NCBI GenBank assembly: GCA_000436535.1
Contig: FR886343.1
Coordinates: 132,123 to 157,150 of the forward strand
Direction: 5' to 3'
Length of the DNA: 25,028 nucleotides
From: Eubacterium sp. CAG:252
GTDB taxonomy: Bacteria > Bacillota > Clostridia > Lachnospirales > Lachnospiraceae
Shown here in pieces: positions 7,636 through 14,039 of the stretch. A program made the position numbers and the translations under genes. Within the stretch, counting starts at the first letter, position 1; every line of letters begins with the position of its first letter. The notes beneath the pieces were generated by a model. The model saw only the letters and a program-made list of their open reading frames with translations, had not been told where the DNA came from and did no database searches.

Positions 7636-7674
7636 AGATAAAGCGTAAATTACGATATAATGAGCGCAAGAGAA
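7636..7674 (+). repeat. 39-bp direct repeat, copy 1 (carries TATAAT)
   Basis: This 39-bp stretch matches 7785-7823 at 36 of 39 positions; the copies are offset by 149 bp. It holds TATAAT at 7656-7661 inside the shared core GATATAATGAGCGCAA. In this copy the base pair before the -10 reads CG, so the TGn extended -10 of copy 2 is lost here. It starts 10 bp after the esterase stop. Its right end forms the left arm of the hairpin at 7664-7713. Confidence 0.8.
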
Positions 7675-7774
7675 AAGGAAGCGGCTGCGGAGCAGACATT
7701 TACTTTTCTTGCGCCATTAACGAACGAACAGTCATGCGAAGCAGGACGAAAGAGCGCGAAAGCGCGGGTTCGTG
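7664..7774 (+). other. Structured intergenic segment with two hairpins, possible small RNA or repetitive element
   Basis: The sequence between the two 39-bp repeats is clearly richer in G+C than its surroundings and full of self-complementarity. Hairpin 1 pairs GCGCAAGAgAAAAG (7664-7677, one bulged G) with CTTTTCTTGCGC (7703-7713 region), with a small inner hairpin CTGC-GGA-GCAG in its loop. Hairpin 2 has an outer ACGAAC/GTTCGT pairing (about 7720-7729 with 7768-7773) and an inner GCGC-GAAA-GCGC hairpin (7754-7765) closed by a GNRA tetraloop. Hairpin 1 starts just after the TATAAT of repeat copy 1, so a transcript from there would be structured from its 5' end. No U-run follows either stem. 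No credible reading frame or ribosome binding site is seen inside. A miniature repeat element is the main alternative. Confidence 0.45.
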
Positions 7775-7784
7775 AGTGCAGGAT

Positions 7785-7823
7785 AGATAAAGAGTAAATT
7801 ATGATATAATGAGCGCAAAAGAA
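7785..7823 (+). promoter_or_regulatory. 39-bp direct repeat, copy 2: predicted extended -10 promoter
   Basis: Second copy of the repeat at 7636-7674. It contains a perfect extended -10, TGATATAAT (7802-7810), but no good -35 at 16-18 bp. Extended -10 promoters can work without one. The start would be near 7817 and give a leader of about 35 nt before the ATG at 7852. It is the probable promoter of the 78-aa protein and MBL hydrolase genes. Confidence 0.6.
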
Positions 7824-7851
7824 GAATATCACATAAATGGAGGCAAATACA

Positions 7852-8088
7852 ATGAAAAGTACATTAATAAAGGACACAACAAAGTCAGAAAGAATTCAGT
7901 TAGTAAAGGAATGGGAAGAGTGTGAAGGCTGTGAAAGCAGTGGAATGGACTTACTTGAGTACTTCAGAGATTATATAGACGGCAAAAAGGAAATATCAGA
8001 GGTCAATGCAGAATTTAATGCAAGATATGTATCAGAAATACCGGACAATGATACAGGTATGAGCTGTGGTATGGGAATGAGAAGATAA
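7852..8088 (+). CDS. Small acidic protein, unknown function
   Basis: A 78-residue protein I do not recognise. The start is set by TGGAGG (7838-7843) eight bases upstream of ATG 7852; an in-frame ATG at 7837 would contain that site and is unlikely. Visible features are an amphipathic N-terminal half with WEECEGCESSG (a C-x2-C pair near residues 24-27), a probable helical DLLEYFRDYIDGKKEISEVNAEF segment, and a third cysteine in a short Gly/Met-rich tail ending SCGMGMRR. There is no membrane segment. The stop overlaps the start of the MBL hydrolase by one base (TAATG), so the two are translationally coupled and probably work together. A metal- or partner-binding role through the cysteines is conjecture. 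Confidence 0.7.
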   Translation: MKSTLIKDTTKSERIQLVKEWEECEGCESSGMDLLEYFRDYIDGKKEISEVNAEFNARYVSEIPDNDTGMSCGMGMRR

Positions 8089-8780
8089 TGTGTCTGTTAA
8101 AAGATGAATTAATGATTGCCAGATTAGACGACAATATATCATATATAGAGCCAACGGTTAATCCATTATCGGCAAATGTTGTTATAATAAACGGCAAAGA
8201 TGCAGTGTGGCTGTATGATGTTGGCAGTCATCCAGATATACCTGATATGCTGTATGATTATATAACAAAAAGTAAAGTCACTGTGGACGATGAAGTTTCC
8301 TTGCAAAAGAAAAAAATTAATATTGTTTTATCGCATTTTCACCCTGACCATACGGGCAATCTTATGAAAATATGTGATAAAGCAGGCCGTTGTGAGGTGT
8401 ATCAGGGAAGATTGACATATAAGCATACTCATATTGGAAATGTGGTGGAAGAGGATATATATGTTGATAATGGCGGACTGTCGCTTCATATATTTCCACT
8501 GCCTTCAAGCCACGCAAAAGGAAGTCTGGCACTGGAGGTTAATAATAAATACTGCTTTCTTGGTGATGGAATATATGCTATGCAGAAGGGCAGTGAGCAG
8601 CTTTACAATGCAGGACTGCTAAGGGAAGAAATAGAAGTTCTTAAAAATGTAAAGGCTGATAAGTTTATGTGCAGCCATAAGATGCCATTTGAAAGACCAA
8701 AGAAGGTGGTTATCAGATGGCTTGAGAGTATATATAATAAGCGTGATAAGGATAATCCGTATATAAGGTATGGTTCATAA
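8088..8780 (+). CDS. MBL-fold metallo-hydrolase
   Basis: A 230-residue metallo-beta-lactamase-fold enzyme with a complete metal site: HFHPDH (His83, His85, Asp87, His88), His142 in SSHAKG, Asp160 in FLGDG and His197 in CSHKMP. This arrangement binds two zinc or iron ions and hydrolyses thioesters, lactones or phosphoesters in different subfamilies. There is no flavodoxin, beta-CASP or rhodanese domain, so it is a stand-alone short MBL protein; the substrate is unknown. The ATG at 8088 overlaps the upstream stop by one base, and I prefer it on coupling grounds; ATG 8112 is a possible later start. A strong terminator follows, so this ends the transcript. It is not a recognisable beta-lactamase. 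Confidence 0.88.
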   Translation: MCLLKDELMIARLDDNISYIEPTVNPLSANVVIINGKDAVWLYDVGSHPDIPDMLYDYITKSKVTVDDEVSLQKKKINIVLSHFHPDHTGNLMKICDKAGRCEVYQGRLTYKHTHIGNVVEEDIYVDNGGLSLHIFPLPSSHAKGSLALEVNNKYCFLGDGIYAMQKGSEQLYNAGLLREEIEVLKNVKADKFMCSHKMPFERPKKVVIRWLESIYNKRDKDNPYIRYGS

Positions 8781-8796
8781 AATATGAATTAATAAC

Positions 8797-8850
8797 AAAA
8801 TGCTGTAAGTACTAATCATTTCATTGATATGTCAGTACTTACAGCATTTT
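8797..8850. terminator. Strong bidirectional rho-independent terminator
   Basis: A perfect 17-bp inverted repeat pairs AAAATGCTGTAAGTACT (8797-8813) with its complement at 8834-8850 around a 20-nt loop. The stem ends in A-runs on one side and T-runs on the other, so it serves both the MBL hydrolase (+) and the glycosyltransferase (-), which converge here. Confidence 0.9.
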
Positions 8851-8870
8851 CAATTATTTTAATATTCTGT

Positions 8871-10166
8871 TCATTCTTTATACTGTGTCATTGAAAGGTC
8901 ATCAATAGTCTTGACAACTGTATGTGGAATAGGCTTCCACTCGACCTTTTTGAATAGAGCCACAATACTGATAGGAATATATGTAGCAATGAATAATGGG
9001 AAAGAGAAAAGATACATTATCTTTTTTCTTCCGGGTGCAAGAATTTTCTTCCATTCTGTTATAAGCGTTATAAGTCCGATAACCAGTAACATAAGATAGA
9101 AGTTAAGGAAACCTATCAATATTGCTGTTATAGTAGGACGGAATATCTGCTTAAACAATACCGGATTAAATCCACTGCATAAAAGTAAAACAAGATTAAG
9201 AAGTATAGTTCCAAGTGTAAATAATGTTGCAGGAGCAAGAGTCATAATCATATCATAACATGATACAAACATTCTCTTTTCCTTAAACATAGTCTTAAAT
9301 AAGTTCTTGCCATACTTGAATAATACCTGATAAAAGCCCTTAGTCCAGCGCATACGCTGGTTCCATGACTGCTTAAATGTAGTAGGCTGTTCATCATAGA
9401 ACATAGCACTGCCACAGTAGCCGACTTTTTCGCCATCAAGAATATTAGTTACTGTAAACTCAATATCCTCTGTAAGAAGATTACACTTCCATCCCTCATT
9501 TTTCTTGATGATAGAGCTGTCAACAAGATAACCGGTTCCAGATACTGCGCAGCTTGTCTTAATCATCATACGTGGATTGTTAAGATACTTGGCTTCTCTT
9601 ATAAACCAGAGAGAATAGCCGGCTGTAATCCAGTTTGTATCATAGTTCTTGGAATTACGGTAACTTGTTACAACTTTATATCCGCTGTCAAATACCTTGT
9701 TCATCTCCCTGACGTAGTTAACATCAATAACATTGTCAGCATCAAATACAAAGTAACCATCATAGCATGTGTAATCGCCCTGTTCATCCTTAATTTTGTT
9801 GAATACATAATCCATAGCATAACCCTTGCCAACAAGGATATTGTTAAAACGTTCATATACTATAGCGCCATGCTGACGTGATATTTCAGCAGTATTATCT
9901 GTGCAGTTATCAGCAACCACAATAACATCGATAAGTTCTTTAGGATAATCCTGGTTTTTAATACTATCTATAAGATTACCGATGACGGCATTCTCATTAC
10001 GTGCGGCAATGATGAATGCATACTTATGAAGGGTAGCATCCGCTTCATTTACATTTTCTTTTTTCTTTTTGCCAATCAACGCAATTAATATATATATACC
10101 CTGATAACAGTAGAACAGAGTTAATAATATGTATATAGCTGCATTGATATCTGATACGATTTTCAT
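8871..10166 (-). CDS. Membrane glycosyltransferase family 2 (processive type)
   Basis: A 431-residue enzyme: N-terminal membrane helix (about 8-31), cytoplasmic GT2 catalytic domain (about 45-285), and three or more C-terminal helices (about 305-410). Catalytic landmarks are present: FIIAARNENAVIGNLIDSIKNQDY near the start, ADNCTDNT, the metal-binding DADN at 142-145, TED at 232-234 (catalytic base) and QRMRW at 270-274 (the QxxRW motif of processive synthases such as cellulose, hyaluronan and poly-GlcNAc synthases). It probably polymerises and extrudes a surface polysaccharide from a nucleotide sugar. There is no PilZ domain, so direct c-di-GMP control by a fused receptor is not expected. 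The start has GAGGA six or seven bases upstream on the minus strand. It is a single-gene transcript closed by the shared terminator; the polymer is unknown. Confidence 0.9.
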   Translation of the reverse strand: MKIVSDINAAIYILLTLFYCYQGIYILIALIGKKKKENVNEADATLHKYAFIIAARNENAVIGNLIDSIKNQDYPKELIDVIVVADNCTDNTAEISRQHGAIVYERFNNILVGKGYAMDYVFNKIKDEQGDYTCYDGYFVFDADNVIDVNYVREMNKVFDSGYKVVTSYRNSKNYDTNWITAGYSLWFIREAKYLNNPRMMIKTSCAVSGTGYLVDSSIIKKNEGWKCNLLTEDIEFTVTNILDGEKVGYCGSAMFYDEQPTTFKQSWNQRMRWTKGFYQVLFKYGKNLFKTMFKEKRMFVSCYDMIMTLAPATLFTLGTILLNLVLLLCSGFNPVLFKQIFRPTITAILIGFLNFYLMLLVIGLITLITEWKKILAPGRKKIMYLFSFPLFIATYIPISIVALFKKVEWKPIPHTVVKTIDDLSMTQYKE

Positions 10167-10193
10167 TTGAAATCCTCACTAAACATTATAAAT

Positions 10194-10232
10194 AAAAGTT
10201 GTTAAAACTTTTACGAACTTTTTGCAAAGTTC
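10194..10232 (-). promoter_or_regulatory. Two tandem hairpins in the 5' leader of the glycosyltransferase
   Basis: On the minus strand the leader contains GAACTTT-GCAA-AAAGTTC (10215-10232), a 7-bp stem with a GNRA tetraloop. Two bases further on is AAAAGTT-TTAAC-AACTTTT (10194-10212), also with a 7-bp stem. The second ends in a U-run and could act as a weak terminator or attenuator. The distance to the ATG is about 27 nt. It matches no riboswitch class I know. Confidence 0.5.
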
Positions 10233-10239
10233 TTAAGAG

Positions 10240-10267
10240 ATTATATCATTTGTTTGTTTACTGTCAA
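10240..10267 (-). promoter_or_regulatory. Consensus promoter of the glycosyltransferase gene
   Basis: On the minus strand TTGACA (10262-10267) and TATAAT (10240-10245) are both perfect, with a 16-bp spacer. Transcription would start near 10233 and give a leader of about 66 nt that begins with the two hairpins. This is among the best housekeeping-sigma promoters in the window. Confidence 0.8.
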
Positions 10268-10282
10268 TAGTTAAAATAACTA
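10268..10282. promoter_or_regulatory. Candidate operator palindrome between divergent promoters
   Basis: The perfect palindrome TAGTTA-AAA-TAACTA lies directly upstream of the glycosyltransferase -35 (10262-10267, minus strand) and 15 bp before a plus-strand TTGACA at 10298-10303. A protein bound here could affect both divergent genes. AT-rich palindromes of this size can also occur by chance. Confidence 0.4.
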
Positions 10283-10297
10283 ATAATTCTAAAAAAA

Positions 10298-10328
10298 TTG
10301 ACAAAATTCATACATTATATGTTATTAT
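10298..10328 (+). promoter_or_regulatory. Possible promoter of the DUF815-ruvAB gene run
   Basis: A perfect TTGACA at 10298-10303 is followed after 19 bp by TATTAT (10323-10328, 5 of 6 matches). The spacer is long, and no better -10 stands at 16-18 bp. The leader to ATG 10432 would be nearly 100 nt and includes two AGCCTGG heptamers about 19 bp apart. Confidence 0.45.
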
Positions 10329-10431
10329 ATATGTTATCATGTTAATCTTAGGGTGACATTATAAACATCAGCCTGGGTAAATTATATAGCCTGGACATAA
10401 CAATATAATAAATGAAAGGAAACAATTAATT

Positions 10432-11745
10432 ATGTATAAGGAAATATCTAAATTAATAATGTATGGCAATCTTGACAACAATAGTATTTTATCATCAATG
10501 GCTGATATATTCAATCGTTTTGATAATGATTTATCATCAAAAGAAGAGCTTATTACAGATATATATACACAGATTAAAAGAATTCTTGAGGTGGCCACAG
10601 ATTATGGCTTTGACAATAATCTCTGGCAGAATTATCTTACATACTTTCTTATTACTAATGAAAACCCATTCAGTATCACATGTGAAAAGGTTGGTGCTAA
10701 TGACGGAAGTGTTAATATATTTGCAAAGAATGACTTTAAAGTATTCTATAACCTTTTCCATTATGATTTTAGTGAGATTGAAGAAAAGTTAGGAATAGAC
10801 TGCTTTTCAATCATTTCTAATTATAAGGCTATCGTTAAAAAAGAACTTATGTACAATAAAAATGTAAGCGAAAAGGTAAGAGAATTAAGTACTAAGCTTG
10901 CAAGGGCTAAAGATGAAAATGAGTTCTTTGATGAGGTTACAGAGTTCTATAAGGCATTTGGCGTAGGTATGTTTGGTCTTAATAAGGCATTCAGAATATC
11001 AAGCGATGAGAAGGACGGACTTGTATTCCATCCAATCAATAATATGGATAAGGTTGTTCTCGATGACCTCATAGGCTATGAAATACAGAAAAAGAAGCTT
11101 GTTGAGAATACGGAGAACTTTGTTCAGGGAAGAAAGGCGAACAATGCACTTCTCTTTGGTGACAGTGGTACAGGAAAGTCTACAAGTATCAAGGCTATTG
11201 TCAACCAGTATTATGACCAGGGACTTCGTATGATAGAAATATACAAGCACCAGTTTAAGGATTTGTCCAATGTTATTGCAAGTATTAAGAATAGAAACTA
11301 TAAGTTTATCATATATATGGATGACCTTTCATTTGAGGAGTTCGAGATAGAGTATAAGTTTCTTAAGGCAGTTATTGAGGGCGGTGTTGAAACAAAGCCT
11401 GATAACATACTTATATATGCTACTTCAAACAGAAGACATCTTATCAAGGAAACATGGAATGACAGAAATGATATGGAGACAACGAATGGTCTTCACAGGT
11501 CAGATACAATCGAAGAAAAGATGTCACTTGTAAACAGATTTGGCTGTCAGATATGCTACTCAAAGCCTTCTAATAAGGAATATTATGATATTGTTATCGG
11601 TCTTGCAAGAAAGAGCGGACTTGATATGACTGATGAGGAGCTTATGGCAGAGGCTAACAAGTGGGAGTTAAGCCATGGCGGAATATCAGGAAGAACAGCA
11701 CAGCAGTTTATAAACCACTGTCTTGGCATGCAGCGCAGTGAATAA
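10432..11745 (+). CDS. DUF815-family AAA ATPase
   Basis: A 437-residue protein with a helical N-terminal half (1-195) and a C-terminal AAA ATPase module. The module begins VVLDDLIGYEIQKKKLVENT (208-227) and has Walker A GDSGTGKS (243-250), Walker B FIIYMDDLSFE (292-302), a sensor-1-like YATSNRRHL (329-337) and an arginine-containing SLVNRFG (365-371). This layout matches the DUF815 (PF05673) family, whose cellular job is not established. It is followed 22 bp later by ruvA and is probably in the same transcript, so a link to DNA repair or replication restart is conceivable but unproven. AAAGGAAA lies nine or ten bases before the ATG. No nuclease or helicase domain is fused to it, and it is not a recognisable DnaA- or RarA-type protein. 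Confidence 0.88.
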   Translation: MYKEISKLIMYGNLDNNSILSSMADIFNRFDNDLSSKEELITDIYTQIKRILEVATDYGFDNNLWQNYLTYFLITNENPFSITCEKVGANDGSVNIFAKNDFKVFYNLFHYDFSEIEEKLGIDCFSIISNYKAIVKKELMYNKNVSEKVRELSTKLARAKDENEFFDEVTEFYKAFGVGMFGLNKAFRISSDEKDGLVFHPINNMDKVVLDDLIGYEIQKKKLVENTENFVQGRKANNALLFGDSGTGKSTSIKAIVNQYYDQGLRMIEIYKHQFKDLSNVIASIKNRNYKFIIYMDDLSFEEFEIEYKFLKAVIEGGVETKPDNILIYATSNRRHLIKETWNDRNDMETTNGLHRSDTIEEKMSLVNRFGCQICYSKPSNKEYYDIVIGLARKSGLDMTDEELMAEANKWELSHGGISGRTAQQFINHCLGMQRSE

Positions 11746-11767
11746 TATTAACAGATAGGAAATAATT

Positions 11768-12388
11768 ATGCTTTCATATATAATAGGAGAGGTTGCAGAG
11801 ATATCAGGAGATACTGTCGTTATAGAAAATAACGGCATAGGTTTTAATGTAAAGACATCGGGCATGACACTTGATAATCTTCCGCCAGTTGGAGATATGG
11901 CAAAGATATATACATATCTTCACGTAAGAGAAGATGCCATGCAGATATTCGGCTTTCTTACAAAGGATGAGCTTGAAGTGTTCAAGCTGCTGCTTAATGT
12001 TAATGGAATAGGTCCTAAGGGAGCGCTTGGTATATTATCAGCAATAAGCACAGATGACCTGCGTTTTGCGGTGTTATCAGATGATGTTAATCTTATAAAG
12101 AGCTGTCCGGGAGTTGGTGCTAAGACAGCGCAGAAGCTTATTATAGAGCTTAAGGACAAGTTAAGGCTTGAAGATGCATTTGAAAGAGCAATCAACAATA
12201 ACAATAAAAAGGACAGCGTAAAGCAGGATAATACAGTAATTATCATGAATGAGGCAGTCGAGGCACTTGTATCATTGGGGTATGGCAGCAAGGATGCAAT
12301 CAGTGCTGTTAAAAAGGTAGAAGATATCCAGAATAAGAGTTCAGAACAGATATTAAAGGAAGCGCTCAAAGGACTGGCTATACTTTAG
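11768..12388 (+). CDS. ruvA: Holliday junction branch migration protein RuvA
   Basis: A 206-residue protein with the three RuvA domains: an N-terminal OB fold (MLSYIIGEVAEISGDTVVIENNGIGFNV), a central double helix-hairpin-helix region with VNGIGPKGALGIL and CPGVGAKTAQKLIIELKDKL (about residues 76-136), and a C-terminal three-helix domain (ALVSLGYGSKDAISAVKKV, about 163-203) that contacts RuvB. RuvA tetramers clamp the four-way junction and load RuvB hexamers. AGGA lies seven bases upstream of ATG. ruvB follows after 59 bp, the usual arrangement. No ruvC is in the window; many Firmicutes use RecU as the resolvase. Confidence 0.97.
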   Translation: MLSYIIGEVAEISGDTVVIENNGIGFNVKTSGMTLDNLPPVGDMAKIYTYLHVREDAMQIFGFLTKDELEVFKLLLNVNGIGPKGALGILSAISTDDLRFAVLSDDVNLIKSCPGVGAKTAQKLIIELKDKLRLEDAFERAINNNNKKDSVKQDNTVIIMNEAVEALVSLGYGSKDAISAVKKVEDIQNKSSEQILKEALKGLAIL

Positions 12389-12447
12389 TGTATACAAGGC
12401 TGTCTGCAGGGCAGTAGTCATAGGATAATGTGAGGTGAGAAAAGGAT

Positions 12448-13446
12448 ATGGAAAGAAGAATAATAGCAACAGAAATTCTGGCAGAAGATGCAAAGATGGA
12501 GAGTTCACTGCGTCCTTTGCACCTTGAAGATTATGTCGGACAGGAAAAAGTTAAGAGAAACCTTAAGGTGTATATAGAGGCGGCAAAGGAAAGGGGAGAT
12601 TCACTTGACCATGTGCTTTTCTATGGTCCTCCTGGTCTTGGAAAGACGACACTTGCAGGAATTATAGCTAATGAAATGGGTGTTAACATAAAGGTTACGT
12701 CGGGACCTGCTATAGAGAAACCGGGTGAAATGGCAGCTATACTTAATAATCTGGCAGAGGGTGATATACTGTTTGTTGATGAAATACACAGACTTAACAG
12801 ACAGGTAGAGGAAGTACTATATCCTGCCATGGAGGATTATGAGATAGACATAATGATAGGAAAGGGTGCAACGGCAAGGTCGATAAGGTTAGAGCTTCCA
12901 AGATTTACACTTGTTGGTGCGACAACAAGGGCAGGTCTGCTCTCAGCACCATTAAGGGACCGTTTTGGCGTAGTTAATCATCTTGAGTTTTATACGCATG
13001 ATGAGTTAAAGAAGATAATAGTAAGGTCGGCGGCTGTGCTTGGAGTCAATATAGATGAAGAGGGCGCTTATGAGCTTGCAAGAAGGTCAAGAGGCACGCC
13101 ACGACTTGCAAACCGTCTTTTAAAGAGAGTCAGGGATTTTGCGCAGGTTAAGTATGATGGCAATATAACAAAGGATGTTGCAGACTATGCGCTTGACTTA
13201 TTAGATGTGGATAAGGAAGGACTTGACAGAAATGACAGGCTTATTCTTTCTACAATAGTGAATAAGTTTGACGGAGGTCCTGTAGGAATAGAAACGCTTG
13301 CTGCATCAATAGGTGAAGATTCCGGTACACTTGAAGATGTATATGAGCCATATCTTATACAGAACGGATATCTTAACAGAACACCAAGAGGAAGAGTTGC
13401 TACAAGAAAAGCATATGCTAATCTAGGTATTGAACTACAAGAATAG
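12448..13446 (+). CDS. ruvB: Holliday junction DNA helicase RuvB
   Basis: A 332-residue AAA+ motor that drives branch migration with RuvA. Motifs: LRPLHLEDYVGQEKVKRNL at 21-39, Walker A GPPGLGKT at 60-67, Walker B FVDEIHRL at 109-116, GATTRAGLLSAPLRDRFG at 157-174 (sensor 1 and arginine finger region), GTPRLANRLLKRVRDFA (sensor 2), and a C-terminal winged-helix domain ending YLIQNGYLNRTPRGRVAT. All are standard for the family, as is the length. The likely ribosome binding site is GAGGTGA (12432-12438), nine bases before the ATG; the closer AGGA is too near to be used. The next gene, zapA, begins 91 bp later with its own strong site. Confidence 0.98.
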   Translation: MERRIIATEILAEDAKMESSLRPLHLEDYVGQEKVKRNLKVYIEAAKERGDSLDHVLFYGPPGLGKTTLAGIIANEMGVNIKVTSGPAIEKPGEMAAILNNLAEGDILFVDEIHRLNRQVEEVLYPAMEDYEIDIMIGKGATARSIRLELPRFTLVGATTRAGLLSAPLRDRFGVVNHLEFYTHDELKKIIVRSAAVLGVNIDEEGAYELARRSRGTPRLANRLLKRVRDFAQVKYDGNITKDVADYALDLLDVDKEGLDRNDRLILSTIVNKFDGGPVGIETLAASIGEDSGTLEDVYEPYLIQNGYLNRTPRGRVATRKAYANLGIELQE

Positions 13447-13537
13447 ATATTGTATACTTAAGTGTAGTATTGTGAATGTTAAAGTTATTTGTGTATTGCT
13501 GCATCACGAAATAAGGTTATTATGTCAGGAGGATGCT

Positions 13538-13972
13538 ATGTCATCAAAGAATACAACAGAGGTAATCATAGGCGGAAAGGTATTTACTTTAGGGGGATAT
13601 GAAAGTGAAGAATATCTTCAGAAGATAGCCACATATATTAATAATAAGTTAGCTGAGTTTACTAAAGATGACGGCTTTAGAAGACAGTCGGCAGAGGTGC
13701 GTGCTAATATTATGTATCTTAATATTGCGGATGATTACTTTAAGGCTAAGAAGCTTGGAGATAATCTTTCTTTAGAGATAGAAAATAAAGATAAAGAAAT
13801 ATATAATCTTAAGCATGAACTTATAACTGAGCAGATTAAAGTAGAATCCTCAGATAAGCATGTAGAAGAGCTTAAGAACAGGATAAATGAGCTTCAGAAC
13901 AATATAGTAAAGCTTGAAACTGAACTAGAGGATTCAAAGAAAGCAACTGATATGAATAGGACTGGGGAATAA
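13538..13972 (+). CDS. zapA: Cell division protein ZapA
   Basis: A 144-residue ZapA homologue, a cytoplasmic protein that bundles FtsZ filaments at the division site. The N-terminal beta-hairpin/helix domain (TEVIIGGKVFTLGGYESEEYLQKIATYINNKL split by a turn, residues 7-38) is typical, followed by VRANIMYLNIADDYFKA (54-70) and a long charged coiled coil (about 71-134) used for dimerisation. I set the start at ATG 13538, which has a perfect AGGAGG (13527-13532) five bases upstream. The open frame extends back to 13430 inside ruvB, but that extension carries no family sequence. Its last bases form the left arm of a possible terminator. Confidence 0.9.
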   Translation: MSSKNTTEVIIGGKVFTLGGYESEEYLQKIATYINNKLAEFTKDDGFRRQSAEVRANIMYLNIADDYFKAKKLGDNLSLEIENKDKEIYNLKHELITEQIKVESSDKHVEELKNRINELQNNIVKLETELEDSKKATDMNRTGE

Positions 13973-13993
13973 AATCCTACAGTCCTATTTTAC
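13955..13993 (+). terminator. Possible terminator overlapping the end of zapA
   Basis: AATAGGACTG (13955-13964) pairs perfectly with CAGTCCTATT (13980-13989), with extra GGA/TCC pairing inside. A T-rich but interrupted tail (TTACATTTTC) follows. The left arm lies in the last codons of zapA. Termination is probably partial, which would lower expression of the U32-FtsW-PBP genes downstream. Confidence 0.5.
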
Positions 13994-14039
13994 ATTTTCA
14001 GCATATTTACATACAGAGTATATAAAGTGAGGATAAGTG

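Noticed and set aside
10370..10396. Two AGCCTGG heptamers upstream of the DUF815 gene
   Set aside because: Only 7 bp each, without dyad symmetry or further copies nearby; too short to support an operator claim.
11920..12369. 149-codon open frame opposite ruvA
   Set aside because: A serine/leucine-rich shadow of the ruvA coding strand, with no ribosome binding site and no family features.
13430..13537. Upstream extension of the zapA frame into ruvB
   Set aside because: The extension encodes cysteine-rich sequence foreign to ZapA, overlaps the end of ruvB, and the perfect AGGAGG before ATG 13538 marks the real start.
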